Assembly (NCBI GenBank): GCA_024036415.1
Contig: JAMWET010006982.1
Location: 1 to 64,000, forward strand
Origin: Prochilodus magdalenae
Lineage: Eukaryota > Chordata > Actinopteri > Characiformes > Prochilodontidae
Direction of reading: 5' to 3'
DNA length: 64,000 bases
In this document: positions 13,801-26,340 of the stretch, in pieces
How the letters are laid out: every line of letters begins with the position of its first letter
Numbering within the stretch: position 1 is the stretch's first letter
Translations under genes and position numbers: made by a program
The notes under the pieces: generated by a model
What the model was told of the DNA's origin: nothing
The model's database searches: none
The model's input: only the letters and a program-made list of their open reading frames with translations

Positions 13801-14024
13801 ATGATGGAGGTGAACTAGCCAAAGTTGGGCACATGTATGCTGCCTGGAAGCTCCAGGGCTACGACCGTTGCGATGCCGGCTGGCTTTCAGACGGCAGCGT
13901 GAGGTACCCCATCTCCAGGCCCAGAATGAAGTGTAGCCCAACGGAAGCCGCTGTTCGCTTCATGGGATTTCCTGACAGGAAACACAAGCTCTATGGTGCC
14001 TACTGCTACAGAGCTCAGCAGTGA
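5322..14024 (+). CDS. hapln1: hapln1, hyaluronan and proteoglycan link protein 1 (whole coding span, four coding exons)
   Basis: Joined coding sequence 5322-5385, 12094-12429, 13217-13519 and 13741-14024 (987 nt, 328 residues plus TGA). All three introns are phase 1 with GT/AG ends. Residues 1 to about 19 form a signal peptide, about 22-134 an Ig V-set domain (Cys39 and Cys115), 134-235 Link module 1 and 235-328 Link module 2. The family is secreted and clamps the complex of hyaluronan with the G1 domain of lecticans such as versican. [38 protein letters not shown] and GYDRCDAGWLSDGSVRYPIS are strong link-protein signatures. Position next to and convergent with vcan selects HAPLN1 over HAPLN2, 3 and 4. 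The mature N-terminus is shorter than I recall for mammals. Which teleost paralog (a or b) is undetermined. Confidence 0.97.
6497..6558. repeat. (TA)n microsatellite
   Basis: About 30 uninterrupted TA/AT units in hapln1 intron 1, followed by a short CA tail. Both strands give nonsense YIYI frames here, so open frames over it are not genes. Confidence 0.98.
7802..7888. repeat. (GATA)n microsatellite
   Basis: About 21 perfect GATA units in hapln1 intron 1. Such long perfect tetranucleotide arrays are usually length-polymorphic. Confidence 0.98.
10730..10890 (+). repeat. SINE-like dispersed repeat fragment
   Basis: Contains the phrases aagtgccttgcccaag and ggatttgaacctttggttgc, then a segment ending in ctaccactagactaggcaa. 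These recur in many fish dispersed repeats, as I remember them. No flanking duplication could be defined. Function none; the family name is uncertain. Confidence 0.5.
10890..11090. repeat. GGTTCT-type dispersed repeat fragment
   Basis: Multiple GGTTCT/AGAACC words (aggaaccacc, ggttctta, cagaaccta, ggttctatat, atagaacctc) make this stretch self-complementary. A shorter relative with aaagaaccat and ggttcctcta lies at about 13625-13700 in hapln1 intron 3. This suggests a non-autonomous DNA element. Ends are not defined. Confidence 0.4.
12094..12429 (+). CDS. hapln1: hapln1 coding exon 2: Ig V-set domain
   Basis: 336 nt, phase 1 to phase 1, encoding residues 22-134. The Ig pair is Cys39 (in NVTLPC, also an N-glycosylation sequon at Asn34) and Cys115 (in YKCEV, preceded by the V-set LEDFGTY motif). 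Trp58 in RIKWTKL is the core tryptophan. In link proteins this domain contacts the Ig domain of the lectican G1 region. Only about 17 residues precede Cys39 in the exon, fewer than I recall for mammals. Confidence 0.95.
12430..13216 (+). other. hapln1: hapln1 intron 2
   Basis: Phase-1 intron, GTAACA to TTTCACAG. No repeat or exon recognised. The open frame running into exon 3 from about 13120 is only intron read-through. Confidence 0.9.
13217..13519 (+). CDS. hapln1: hapln1 coding exon 3: Link module 1
   Basis: 303 nt, phase 1 to 1, residues 134-235. It starts GVVFPYSPRLGRYNLNFHDA and contains [20 protein letters not shown], DPCGG and DVFCF. Four cysteines of the Link fold are present (VACQN, DWCNA, DPCGG, VFCFT). 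This module binds hyaluronan. The domain is complete and matches the family length. Confidence 0.96.
13520..13740 (+). other. hapln1: hapln1 intron 3
   Basis: 221-bp phase-1 intron, GTAAAT to TGATTTCCAG, holding a short GGTTCC/AGAACC repeat fragment. Confidence 0.9.
13741..14024 (+). CDS. hapln1: hapln1 coding exon 4: Link module 2 and stop
   Basis: 284 coding nt, residues 235-328, ending YGAYCYRAQQ and TGA. It carries RACEDDGG, YDRCDAGWLSDGSVRYPIS, KCSPTEAAVRF and FPDRKHKLYG, the C-terminal link-protein signature. All four Link cysteines are present. The second hyaluronan-binding module is complete. Confidence 0.96.
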
Positions 14025-16785
14025 TGGCCCAACATCACTTCAGTTCACAGAACAACCAATGATCAGCAACAAACAAGCATCAAATCTGAAATAAGCACAG
14101 TCAGTTAGCATGAACTAGCATTAAAACTGTGATCACCTTCAAATTCCAAAGCAGTGGATTTCAATGTTGATCCTTGAAAAAGCCTTCCTTGCACATTTAT
14201 CTGTTTTCCTGATCTGACACCCACTTAAACTCAAAAACCGCTTGTACATTTGCTAATCAGCTGGATCAAGCATGTTTGTAACATGAACAGGTTCAAGTGT
14301 ACAGGAGAACTCCAGTATCAGTGTTGAAAATCACTGCTCTAATGGAAGATACTGAAAACAGATATTGCAAAGTATTCAGTTAGCAAGTCTTTTTTATCAG
14401 TTTCCGCTGATTGCTAAGCAACTCATCTTTTCAGTTATAGCATGCTCAATATATTAACTCAATTGGTCAGTCTATAATAAGGAAATACCCTGAAAATACC
14501 CTAAAAACATGACAATTCTTTTTTTTACATCTGGCTTGCCCATAAAAATGGCCACTGTAAAATTTGAAGCCATAAGTAGGATATTTTCTGGATTAGAAAT
14601 GTCCTCAACACTTGTTTGTTGTTGGTTGAACACTGCAAACTGTGACCACATTTTGATTAACCATAAAGTGAATGTAAGTGGCTATACTATCACCAGGCCT
14701 AGTAACTAACTGGTTGTATCATGATAGGTAATCGTCATTAACCTCTTCTCCCCTAAAAATGTAGAACCCAATTTTCTTCATATTATTGTCTTTATGATAT
14801 ATTTGTAATATTTGTCAAAGTATGTTTCTTTTTCATATTGTTTGCATTCTCTTTTGGGGAAAACCATCTTAGTTTTCTTAGCCCTTATCCCTGATGGATC
14901 CAGTGGAGGATCTTTGACCAGTCTAATGTTTCTAATAGTAATATTGGCCTATAAAAGATGGACTAGCGCAATAGCTTTGTTCAGATGTTTTCTTCCCATT
15001 AGTCCAAATTAGTCCAATATTGTTGTGTCATAGCTGGCACAATTTCTTTACAATATTAAGGTCTGACGAGCTGCTGGCGATGCAATGGATTTTGAATTAT
15101 TGCGGAGAACTGCAAATGCAGTTTAGTTGCACCCAGAGGCACATTAAATCTGCACCAGGACTCAGTTGCTTACTCGCAACAGCACTATGAGAGACATAGC
15201 TTGAGAAGTACAGTTGCATTATTGAGAGTATGAGTTAAACGTTGTTTCCGAGATTTAGTTTTGCGATGCCACTAAGCAACTGATCTCCTGAAGCTATAGA
15301 AAGAAATGAAGAAGACTTAAATGTAAAGCGTATGTGCTATTGCCATGCAAGTTTGAACGCTGTGCAATAGTTCCCCAGACATGCACAACTGCGAGTATGG
15401 TGGGCTTGATGAATTACAATTATGCCGTTTTGACTTACAGGCTGTTTTGAGACTTGCCTTTGAGAGCCATATATATCAAGCATTTTCTAATCTGTGTCTA
15501 ATGACATGTGGGTTTTTTATGTGATGGGAAGAAAACTCCTAAAGTTCCACTTTATACTGCAAATGCCATAATGCACATACACAAAAGACTTTCTGCAACT
15601 TTTTTAAACAAATATTGTTTCTGTTTTTGCACGTAACATCACTCAGTTGAAACCTCGTTTTACTCTAAAACACAGTGTACTTTTTTTTTTTTTTTTTACA
15701 AATGGAAAATAAAAAACCCACAAAAGCGAATGTGTGGTCGACATTTCACTTCATTCATTAGTAAGCTGTGGTTGTAATTATCTTGTGGCTGGTGCCAGGC
15801 CTGACCCTGCAGTAAATGTTGCACTATGAATGCCAGCATTGCCCAGGACTGCTGAATTTTACTGTGCCAAACATAATTGCTCAGGTATACCTGCACACAA
15901 TAAGTCGTTACTGTACTGTGGTGCCTGGTTAATTTAGCAAAGAAGCATTTTCACTTCATTTCAATACAAAGTTCATTCCAGGACTCCACATTTAATGGAG
16001 CATTCTACCAAATCGTTTTATGGTCAGTCTGGTTCTTTGCCTTAAATGACCCTACCTTTAATTCAGCCCACCTTAATCATGTTTGTTTTACTATGAGAAA
16101 TTACTAAACATTTGATGATCAATCTTGAGCAAGCTAGCAAAGTAGATGATAACAAACACTGAAGAGGGGAATACACATAAAACTATGATACTTGAGTGTT
16201 GCCGTGGAGTAAGAAGATACAGGAAATATAGCACTGTAGATCAGAGCCCTTTCATTTAACACTGCAGCAGTGGAGTCTGCTGGCCAGTGTTGAGTACATG
16301 TCCAAGTCATTAATCATCAATCACCAAACCCCACTACATAATGGTACACAAAGAAACTCCTCTATCAATCACACAGTTCTGTGTATACCACATCCAACAC
16401 TTCAACCCCTATAATGTCGAAACAGCAACAACTATTTACATTTCTAGGTCTTTTGCCTATAGCTACAGCGTATCCCAAGAGCCTGTACATGAGGCCACGC
16501 CTCCTCGAGTCTATGTCTTTCCTCCAGCCAGAGGGGGCGCAAGCGTATTGTTCATTAATCACAAAAAAGTTTACTTCATAGCAGAATGTATGACACTTTA
16601 AGAAAGTCACTTGGGAAACACTCAATTTAAAACAATGGAATCTAGCTGCTCACCATTAGAGGGACAAGGATACAGTCTCACTTCATGCTCTAAATACACA
16701 TTTGCTTATGGACTAAAAGGCTTTGTGTGTTCAGTAGTGACATGTAAACGTATGATAGCATGTGTTAAATAAACTGAATAAAAAA
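14025..16785 (+). other. hapln1: hapln1 3' UTR and 3' flank (end not determined)
   Basis: Non-coding sequence after the hapln1 stop. Candidate polyadenylation signals are ATTAAA at 14120, AATAAA at 15708 after a poly-T run (15681-15697), and two AATAAA words at 16768 and 16777. Mammalian HAPLN1 has a long 3' UTR, so the later signals are plausible, but sequence alone does not choose. No other gene seen. Confidence 0.45.
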
Positions 16786-18139
16786 TACATTAAAAATATT
16801 TCAATCTAAATCTTTCAATTAAAAAACGAAAAAGATCAAAGAATGATGATGCAACCTGAATTCATACTCCAAACAACAGGTGGCAGCATATTTCCAGAAA
16901 GTGGCGGTGTCCACCCCATCATACAAAACAAGGTGATGCACAGTCCCTTTTCCTCAACATTAGCATTAACAGCCGCTTACTTACTAGTTTAGAAGAACCA
17001 TTGCAGGTTCAACATCCAACTTCATCCCATTCCTTTATAATCTACTTCTCAATGCTAAAGCTAACTCTAGTTACTATTTACTGTGTATTGCTTCTGTTGT
17101 TCACTGCTGAACACGTTTTCTTGCCAGCAGTGGACAGCGTTGGTGGTCACTTGACAATATAATGGTTACTTGACAAGAGCTTCAGCTGTCATTTCATTTA
17201 GTCCTCCTTTTATTGACTACCTGTTTAAATGACCTAGGAACAGGACCTAGACAGACAGGAGGCTGGAATACGTTGTCAGAGCACTGGTATTTTTTCCTCC
17301 TCTCATGTTGGACTGCTTTGACTCAATGCTACCGTGACATACTATCATCTCTTGAGGTACACGGGTGTTATGAGATAGCATGGGCAAGGGCTAGTTGGTT
17401 AGAGATCTCTGTAACATCATACATAGACATTTTTGTCAAAATTATTATGTCTTCACATCCTATTGATATTTTAGTTAGAATTTTTGAACTAAAAATCTTA
17501 CATATTGCCCCTGTAAATTATGACTTTGTATCATTATTTTAAAAGTCTGAATATTGTGGGGTTTTTTTTCCTTTTGGCTGTGGGATCACAATTTGTGAAA
17601 ATTCAGTTGAATGGTCCATATATGTGCATGCTCCCTGGAACATGGTAAAACCATCATACACATTTAATGTTACCTATTTGCTCAGTGTTATATAAGCACT
17701 GCAGAAGTCCCTCACCACGGCCTGCCACAATATAAAGCTTCAGAAAGCACACTGGGCTCTTCATAGGAAAAATCAGTTGCGATCCCTTAAGACTAGACCT
17801 TAAGCACAAACCTATCAATTACAGCAAATGGAGATTTTGTTCTCTACTGTTCTCCACAGTCTGTTATCAATTAAATGTTGAAAGCACCACTTCTGACTCA
17901 TAGCTGGAGCCGAGTTTCTAGGCTAACTGCTTATATATTAATCTGATCCCTCAGTCCACTGATTTTCCAGGGGCAACTAAGGACCGCTGGATATTTTCTA
18001 AGCAGCGACCTACGCTTTTCAAAACATCAGAGCAGTTTAAATGCAGTAACACATTTAAACAATGTTGAAATGGAAGGAATGTCAATATTCTAAAAATGTC
18101 ATCATTTGAGCCTTGGGGACTTCATCCAACGGCACATAA

Positions 18140-18620
18140 AAATATTCTTTTAACGTAAAAGCAATAGCATTATCATTATGTTCGCTCTCACGTTTGCTAG
18201 CTTAATCGCGACACGTTTCCACATGATGAATGCCAGGTGTTCAAAGAATAAACATGCACTCTGAAAGCAAAATGTCAAACTGATTGAGAAGCGAAGCAGC
18301 TATTATGGTAATTAGAGAACAATAACAGGCACACAGGCTGCATTTGTTCTCTTAATGCAGCATTAACGATGGGATCTTTTATAAACAACAAACTACAGTT
18401 ATTTTGGAAACTACACACACTGAGTATTCACCCCTCTTTCTCTTTCTTCACCACACTTTTTGTGGTTCTGCATGTACACAGAACATATTCATAATTCACT
18501 TGCACAGCCTCTCTTTATTCCTCAGAATTAACCAGGCTGTGTACGCATCTGTGGGTTTGAGACTGATATATGCAAATTAGCTCTTTTCTGAAGGCTGCCC
18601 AGGCTGAAATTGCTTTTTAT
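18140..18620. promoter_or_regulatory. Candidate conserved non-coding regulatory block
   Basis: A stretch free of recognisable repeats and dense in developmental transcription-factor words: ggtaattagagaacaataac (homeodomain TAATTA beside a SOX-type ACAAT), ATGCAAAT near 18570 (octamer), and several ATTA/TAAT words. This resembles developmental enhancers in composition only; conservation cannot be tested here. Confidence 0.3.
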
Positions 18621-18732
18621 TACTGAAGGGTGAATGGGTGGCGCTAGACTGCTATAGGCTGAAGAGGTATATATAGATGTGAATACATTGTTTTTTTGTG
18701 AGATCACTATTTTTGAAAACTGTTATAGTATA

Positions 18733-18956
18733 TTGTTGCTGTCCAATGAAAAACATGTATCTCCATATTTACTTTTCTGCTTTCATTTCAAAACAGCAGC
18801 TGCTGTTTACACTGTGTCAGAATTTCATGATGAATGGACCAACAGAAATGGCCCTAAACCACCTGATTCCATTAAATATTAAAGTTAAATGAGGTTGTTG
18901 TCCTCTCCTGTAAAGTTGCCATTTGGGAGGTACTTGTTTTTCTTTGGATAGCGACA
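18733..18956 (+). mobile_element. MITE-like element, family A copy 1
   Basis: Starts near gctgtccaatgaaaaacatg and ends near tgtttttctttggatagcga, which are imperfect inverted repeats. The internal phrases cctctcctgtaaagttgcc and gatgaatggaccaacag recur in copies at 57921-58172 (same orientation) and 23153-23416 (opposite). Non-coding and non-autonomous; superfamily not established. Confidence 0.75.
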
Positions 18957-19239
18957 AAACATATCATATATGGACTGAATGGAATGGAGACAGTTTTTTC
19001 CATGATGTCCAGCACTAATTCCACATGAATCTTTTTCAGATCTCGACGGGCATTCCCAACATTTACAGATGCTGTCTGATTCTTTAGCCAGCCAGAGATT
19101 TGTCCTGTGTCTAAACACAGGCCTCACTCAATCAATAACTTTCCCCAGACCTAGTCTAATATCTCCTTTAGCTGTATATATATACTTTGGTGTATTTTGT
19201 ATATTTGTAATATATTTCTGTTTGTTTAGTATTTTTGGT

Positions 19240-19660
19240 TAGTATGTATACTCATCACTGAAAAATGTTGCACCCAGAAGGAATCAACCAACAAGAATGA
19301 AACTTGGTGTACCTTGACATAAGCAAGGACGGGCCTTGTACTCGCAAGCCAAGTATGCCTCAGAGAAGAGTTCAAAAGCAGTTTGAGCAGTTGGAGAGGG
19401 GTAGTAGGGCTCTTGGATTCAGGATGGTCCTAGGGGACTGATAAATTGCCCGACATGACTGGAGTTACCCAACAGCCAGGATGGCAGACATTCAGTGAGC
19501 AGTAATGCCCTCCCTGAGCCATCCTATTACTCGTCCTGTACAGATGGCTGCATGACGCAGGACTATACGCATGCAGACCGTTATTACTGCCTTTAACACC
19601 ACAACCAAAGACTGCAAGTTTCTCATTCCAGACTGTCATGGAGTGGACTCAGAATGGCAG
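19240..19660 (+). mobile_element. Possible decayed Tc1-like transposase remnant
   Basis: Starting at ttgcacccagaaggaatc. A broken frame reads RVQKQFEQLERGSRALGF and, after stops, IARHDWS, resembling the N-terminal DNA-binding part of some Tc1 transposases (an ERG...G...S..IARH pattern). Several stops and frameshifts; no inverted repeats found. Weak identification. Confidence 0.35.
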
Positions 19661-20904
19661 CGGGTAGCGAAATACATATTGTGTAGCTAAATAAATATTG
19701 CCCATATCAGTCAGTCTAAAGTTAACATCAATACTTGTAGAGTGATTACCTGTGCATCACCACAAGCATTTCAATGCATGAATGTCAAATTAACTCAACC
19801 TTGAAACCTAAACTTGATTATGGGGTCTATTAGAATACATTCACATGCTTCAGTGTTCCAGTAGGCACATCATTCTTCTGTACATCAGTATTCACTTTTT
19901 GTCTGAAATGCTCTGTTAGAACTCTTGTGCTTTTAAGCTCTGACTCCTGATGAGTCCAGGGTGCACTGATTGGTCAGCTCGCCTTTTTGTTCTGACTGGT
20001 CAACTGCCAGAGCAATTCTTCACCTAAATGTTCTGCCCTGGCCTTGCAGTCTGCAGACAGACCTCTCTGTCCTGCGCAGCTGTAAACACAGCTGTGGCTA
20101 TTCTTACAATGCCTTTTTCTCAACATGGCCACAAAACTGTGCAGACATTAGTTTGCATTGCAAACAATAGCTTGCAATAGTTCACTTTCAAACTTGAAAA
20201 ATGAGCAAACTCCTCCCGTTCTTCAGCAGTTACTATGTGGTATGTGAGGGCATGCCAAGTTATGAAATTTTATTATCTTGCAGCAAAAGAAAGACACTCA
20301 AATGCCAACAAGGCATTTCTGACAGTTAAGAAGAAAAGTATCTGTGGGAATAATCGGAAAAGCATAATCGGTCTTGATTAAGACTGCCCTATCAAACAAA
20401 TTAAACAAAATATTTATTAGAAAATAAAATGCAATAAAATTTTAGAAACTGTCCATCTCCCAGAGGTTCTTTCCATGGTTTTGGTCTCTGCAGGGAGCCA
20501 AAACTAAACCAGGACAGAACACTACTGGGTTACGTCCAAGCAGTTAAAGGAAGTAGTTAAAGGAAACATTCTTTCCTTTCTGCTCTCTTTGATCTCCTGA
20601 TCTGCCGCTTGTAGGCGTTTATGCCATTAACAGACTTTAAAAGTAGGGAAAATGTGGTTGGCACTCAATGAACATAAACTTCATTAAAAGCGTTTGCATA
20701 TATTCAAAATGCTGTGTTCAAGCAAGAATATGTAAACAAGGGTTCCAGCTTTTTGAATCAGCATCAACTGAATTTAAATTGAGTATCTGTAGATTATTAA
20801 AAACGCCACTGTCACAGTAGAAATCCTGAGCTAAGGTAGGCATGCATGCTGGCTATAGTAGCTGTGCACATTATCTACACTGGTTAAAAACTCTTAAATT
20901 AGGC

Positions 20905-21180
20905 ACCAGTACTCGCTTTTACAACAAAACTCCAGCAGCACTGCTGTGTCTCATCCACTCACACCACCACAACACACACTAACACACCACCACCACGTCA
21001 GTGTCACTGCAATGCTAAGAATGATCCACCACCCACATAATACCTGCTGTGTGGTGGCCCTGTGGCCCTAACCAGAACCATACTGTAGAATTACTAAGTG
21101 GATCAGTATGGTACGTGGACCTGATAAAAAGCACAATGGGTGTAGAAACATGAAGGTGGTCCTAATAAAGAGCTGGGTGA
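20905..21180 (+). repeat. Dispersed fish repeat (CACCACCACGTCAGTGTCACTGCA family)
   Basis: Contains accaccacgtcagtgtcact, gaatgatccaccaccca, taatacctgctgtgtggtgg and, later, gtgtagaaacatgaaggtgg. I recall this order of phrases from a very common repeat in otophysan fish genomes. No coding capacity. Recognition is from memory, so class is not assigned. Confidence 0.55.
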
Positions 21181-22889
21181 TATATTAGCCAAACAAACAA
21201 CAAATATATTACAAACAAACAACATGCAACAGCAATGTGCATTTCAGAAGTTAACAAACAAGGTGGAACTATTGTAAGGTCAAAACTTGCGGCTGTTTGA
21301 CAGAGTTTGACTTTTTGCATCAATTAGACTTTAAGTTATTTGCCAGCTTCCTTGAGGAGCATGCTAATTTATACAGCTGTATAAATTACACTGTCATGGA
21401 TTTTTTCACACTCTACTGGTATATAAAAGGAAACCAATTATTAGCCATCAGTAACCATGGTGGTCACTGCTGCCAAGAAAATCAATAAAATAACTGTTTT
21501 AGATTTAAAAAGTATTTAAATCCCAAACTACTTGTTTATTTATTCTCACCAGAGTGCTGCTATTTATGAACTTATAGGTAGCTTGCATAAGTTTGCTTTT
21601 AAACTTATTTGTTATTTAATAAGTCTTGGATGGAAGTGCTGGACAAACCGTTAATAGCTAATTAGCCCTTAGTTTGGCGCTGCTGTCATTTTATAAAATA
21701 CAGTCTTCATTTAAAAAGCTGCCAGCATTAAGCCACATAGCTGGCATCAGAGCAGAAGGCATACTAAATTAGATTTTTCTTGGTTTCCCGAAAGCATCTG
21801 ACCACAAAGGGGATCTAAACATGTTATGACATTTTTTGGAAACCTGGGCTGAGTAGTCAGTCAATCAGTATAAAACCATTATTTAATAGTTTATTTAAAA
21901 TATATATAAATAAAAAGGCATTTAAAATAAGCTGGTTCAAACTCATCACACTGAATCCTAAGACTTTTGTCTTATACAGAACCAGTGGTGCCATTGTTTT
22001 TTGTAGTGTTTTTTTTTTTTAATGGCTTTGATGGTAATTTTTCAAAGCTCTGGTGTGATGCAACATTTTCTGTTAACAGAAAATACCAAAATGTTCTACA
22101 TTAGCAAAGTTGATTAGATCTAGCTATTTTTCTTAGGAAAAACCACAAGTGAAAAAATGTCACCAATCTAGAGGAACAAACGTTTAGACTTTTATCTTCT
22201 GTCCAGAAATGTTTCCGCATGTGCTTTTAACAATGGTTTAGTAAAGAAAACCTTTCAAAAACCAGCTCTTCATACAAAGAAACATTGTTTCACTATGCAC
22301 ATAAAGCCAAGTACTGGAAAATATCCCCAAAGTATTAGTAAATAGGTATTACCAGGAAAAAGTGGGACTTTTCAGACTATGAAAATGCAGACCACCCCAG
22401 CCCAAACTCGATACACACAGCCAAACTTTTAAAAAACTAGACTTCTAAAATCTGTGCATTTTCCCCATCCTCATTTTTTGCTCTGATGTACTAGTATTTT
22501 TGTGTTAGATAATAATAAAAGGAAATCTGGGGAAAGCTATAATCTTATATAATACATCATCATAGTCATTGCAATCAATGTACTACAAACCAGTGCTAGT
22601 TAATCGAGTGAAACTAGAATTTTAAATGTTCTACGTAATTATAATGGATTGCAACATTATAATGTTTTTTTTAACATCTGCAATTATATAAACCGCATAG
22701 TACAGCTATTTTAATCACTACCCAAAAGCGCTAGTGGATGCTATGTTGATTATGGTAAAATGGTGTCCTGCATGAATAGATTGTCACGCAGTTTAGTCAA
22801 AAAGATTATTGCAAATATTCTGTAAAACCATGTATTAGACATAATAATAACCTTCTGTGAGGGAATTTTTAGAAGAATGAAACTCTTCA

Positions 22890-23035
22890 GTCTGGTTCCC
22901 ATGACCACCGCAGTGAACAGGTCTGACTCTTTGACTCTTTGTCTCTAGAACATAGCACTAAATATCAAGCCACTCTTAATGACTTGGTTTGCATCTTAAT
23001 CATTTAATTATGCAGAAATTCTGGAAAAACAAAAA
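22890..23035 (+). repeat. Dispersed repeat, family B copy 1
   Basis: Shares acttggtttgcatcttaatc, then tttaattatg and agaaatt, with about 58420-58560, as well as weaker flanking similarity (accaccgcagtgaacagg against accaccactgtaaactgg). Same orientation in both copies. Class unknown. Confidence 0.5.
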
Positions 23036-23152
23036 TTTTAAACCAGCGTTTCTCACTGCCCACCTGCTGGGTTATATACTCATTGCATTTTCATTCTTGC
23101 CTTGTTAGTGCAATGGTCTTGCCATTGTGGTCCATCCTCACATGATTCACAT

Positions 23153-23416
23153 ATTGTGGCTGCCCAAAGAAACCCGCAAAATGGCACCTTTACAGGAGAG
23201 GACAAAAACATCTTCACATTTACATTTAATTTGAATATAAGTCAAAGGAAAAAAGAATGGAACCTTTTATCTGTGCACTTTTGTGCAATTTTCACTGGTT
23301 AGTTTGCTAAGAAATTTGCACACAATGTAAATGGCATGTGCTGTGTTCAAAAAATGCATAAAAGTAAAAATCAACAAAAATGGAGATAGATATTTTTGAT
23401 TGGACAGCGATGATAT
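23153..23416 (-). mobile_element. MITE-like element, family A copy 3 (inverted)
   Basis: Reverse-oriented relative of the 18733 and 57921 copies. The left end has gctgcccaaagaaa and tttacaggagaggacaaaaac; the right end has tggagatagatatttttgat followed by tggacagcgatgatat. The interior is more diverged. Confidence 0.6.
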
Positions 23417-25749
23417 GAAAACTTCTACATTTATAAACTAAAAACTGGAATGTAGTAACTCTCCAGAGCACTGATACATTTGATACACTAAACTCTCACG
23501 GCAGATTTGAGCTTCTTCTTTTCCACCTCAAATAATGCAGCAGTCACATACCAGTGTCCATCATTTCAGTGTCCATCAATTCACCAAAATCTATCCACTG
23601 CACAAGACTCACTTACATTCATCAGTCCATAGCTGTATCACTTGAGGTTGTAACACTTGCATGTAACATTCATAGTGTATCTGAGGGTTCTTACGCTTCT
23701 ATCCAGTTTGTACATAAGCTCACAGCATCCAGGCCAAAATGCTACCAACCTACCAGGAACTCTCCTGACTCCCCCAGGCTATTAGTAACACCACTTTCTT
23801 ACTACATTATAAATCTATCATTTCTTTAAAAATTTCAATGCAAAATGTCCACAGACTTTTAACTGCTAGTGTATATGAGATGAGGTCTTGTGAATAGAGG
23901 TGGTAACTGATGTAAGATAATGCATTAGGGGCTCCTACAAATAGTCTTTATATCAGTTCAGGCAAATATGGTCCACTGTATGCTTCTATACTGCTGTCTC
24001 AGTACATTCTCCAGCCCTGCATCTATCAGCTGGCACAAAGCTGCTATCTCACTGTCTCTTTTCCGAGGGGATTTCCTTCACTAAAACAAGTAAATCCTTC
24101 AAGGCTGGTCACTCTTTTGACACCTCATTTTCTACTGCAACAGGGCATCACTCTTCCATGGACTGCTCCCTTTTCCTGTTTCATAATCCCAGGACAATTT
24201 GCTGCAGGCAAAATCCCTGACTGGGCACATTTGCTCCCATCCCTTGTTGTGCTCTGGTCTGATTTTAGCTTGACCTTCGCAACTGCTTAGGATGTGGAGA
24301 GACAACAAACAGCAACAGGGGTTCCTCTGGGACAGGCTTTTTGTGTCGTACAGCAGCTACATTTGAAGATTAACTGTGCTTCAGTCCAGGGTTTATCTTC
24401 AATGTAGCCTTGATTTAAGTTCTCCCAGTGGCGTCAAATGTCTCAACTGCGTACACTGTGCCATGTGGGAAAAATTCATGAGGCGACTCGTTCCCAATGT
24501 TCGATCAGTTTGCCTTTAGACGCCTTGTTTGGACAGCTGACAACACAATCCCAGGTCAGCCACGCTGACCTATGCTGTGATATACAGCAAGAACTCAGTG
24601 AACTTTATTTTGCAAAGCTAAATCAGACATCTTCCATTCTCAGTGGCTCTGATGTTGTTTAAGCCTTAGAATTTGTATTCATTAGTGTATATGATGCATT
24701 ATTAATTAATTACAGCCCCACTGATAACACATCAAAGGATATGGTACATATAGATAAAGCACATTGAGGTATGTGTTTTGACTTATTTATTACATTTTAA
24801 AATAGATCAATAAAATAAAAGGCCTAGAGTCAAAAATGATCTATGGAGTATCTTAAAAACACATTATAATGAAAAATGGTGAAATTATGTTAAGACTGTA
24901 GACTTCTATCAATGTAGAATGCAGATAGAAGTACAATGTAATTAATTACTATGTAATGACTATCTAAGTATCACATAATTAGATAATTACATCTAAATAT
25001 CATGGCAAAGCCCATATTTTACTAAATAATTATTGCTCATTTGACTTGACACTGTGAGAGCTGTGGGGACTAATTGATGATGCCAAGAACCACCAAAAAT
25101 CACGTGACATGAGACAGTATGGGACCAGGCCTTTAGGGACGTTTATTTTGGGAACACAAATGGGATGATGTATTATGATCCCCCGCCTAACGGCTGCTTG
25201 CCATAAAAATCCCATTTCTTGGACTATTAATTAATTGAGATGTCTTTCTTACTAATAACAGCTCATTCATGTCTTGTATCCACTGAGGTATGGGTCCTGG
25301 CACTTAAACTAAACCAAGCTTTACAGCCTCTGTTGACTAAATGAATCACTCCATCTGCTGGTCAAAATGCAATACTGACTTTGAGAAGAGTCGTTTTGCT
25401 ACATCAGAGTCATTTTGTCCACAGTTACAATTCCAGGCAGAGAAAAGACCAAAAGAGAATTCTCTATAACAGTTACAGATTTCTTGGCCATACTTTACTG
25501 TAGAGTAGTGTTCATATACTAAAAACAATGACTACACTAATGTATAGAAATTTAGAACTCAAATTACAATTGAAGTTACTGCTATCTATTTCCCTATTCT
25601 GGATTCAGGCCGCTTTTTACAGTCTAAGCCTGGTGGCAGTGGTGGCAGTGTTCATTCCAATCTACAGCCTAAGTGTGTACAGGCTACATGCAAGTGTCTT
25701 GCAAAGACTTTAGATTTTAGGTCTGCATGAATATGATCAAAGTCCTAAA

Positions 25750-26340
25750 AGTAGATATAGCCAACCCAATTAATTCAATGAGTCATTTTTATTCAGAAAA
25801 ATAATCCACTACATCTTTGTGGGTGACATAATTATGCAAACCTCTAGTTAACCTAAAGGTGAACTAATGGCAATTAAGTGTGAAGGCTGGCCCTGTTGTA
25901 TTTAAAGATTCCATATCTGTTCTAATACGTTTGTGGATGTATGTCTTGGAACAAACAAAGAAGATTTCTGGGGACCTCAGAAAATAAGTTTTTTAGGCTC
26001 ATCAGCCTGGAAAGGTTTACAAAACCATCCCTAGATTTTACAGTTCTATGAGACAATACATTTACATATATAAATATACATAAGGTAAATTTAAGAAGAC
26101 CCTTGTCTTTGTCAACAAAGATCACTCCAAGAGCAAGGTGTGTAAAAGTCTGTGAGGTCACAAAGGAGCTCAGATCCACCTTCGGGGGAACACTGATATA
26201 CCGATGGTGTGTATGGCAAAGAAAAGTTAAGGGCAAAGAAGATTAGAGATAATGTTTTGCAATGGCAAAGTCAAGATTAAAGCAAAGGTTCACATACTTT
26301 TGTGAGTCACAGATAATATTAAACTCAATAAACTCATGGA
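25750..26340 (+). mobile_element. Decayed Tc1-like transposon, left part
   Basis: Remnants in transposase order: gaagatttctggggacctca, ctcatcagcctggaaagg, acaaaaccatccctag, aagatcactccaagagcaag, gtgaggtcacaaaggagc, gggggaacactg, then aagcaaaggttcacatac just before the end. These match what I remember of a widespread teleost Tc1 element. Most of the transposase is deleted and the frame is destroyed. Confidence 0.75.
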
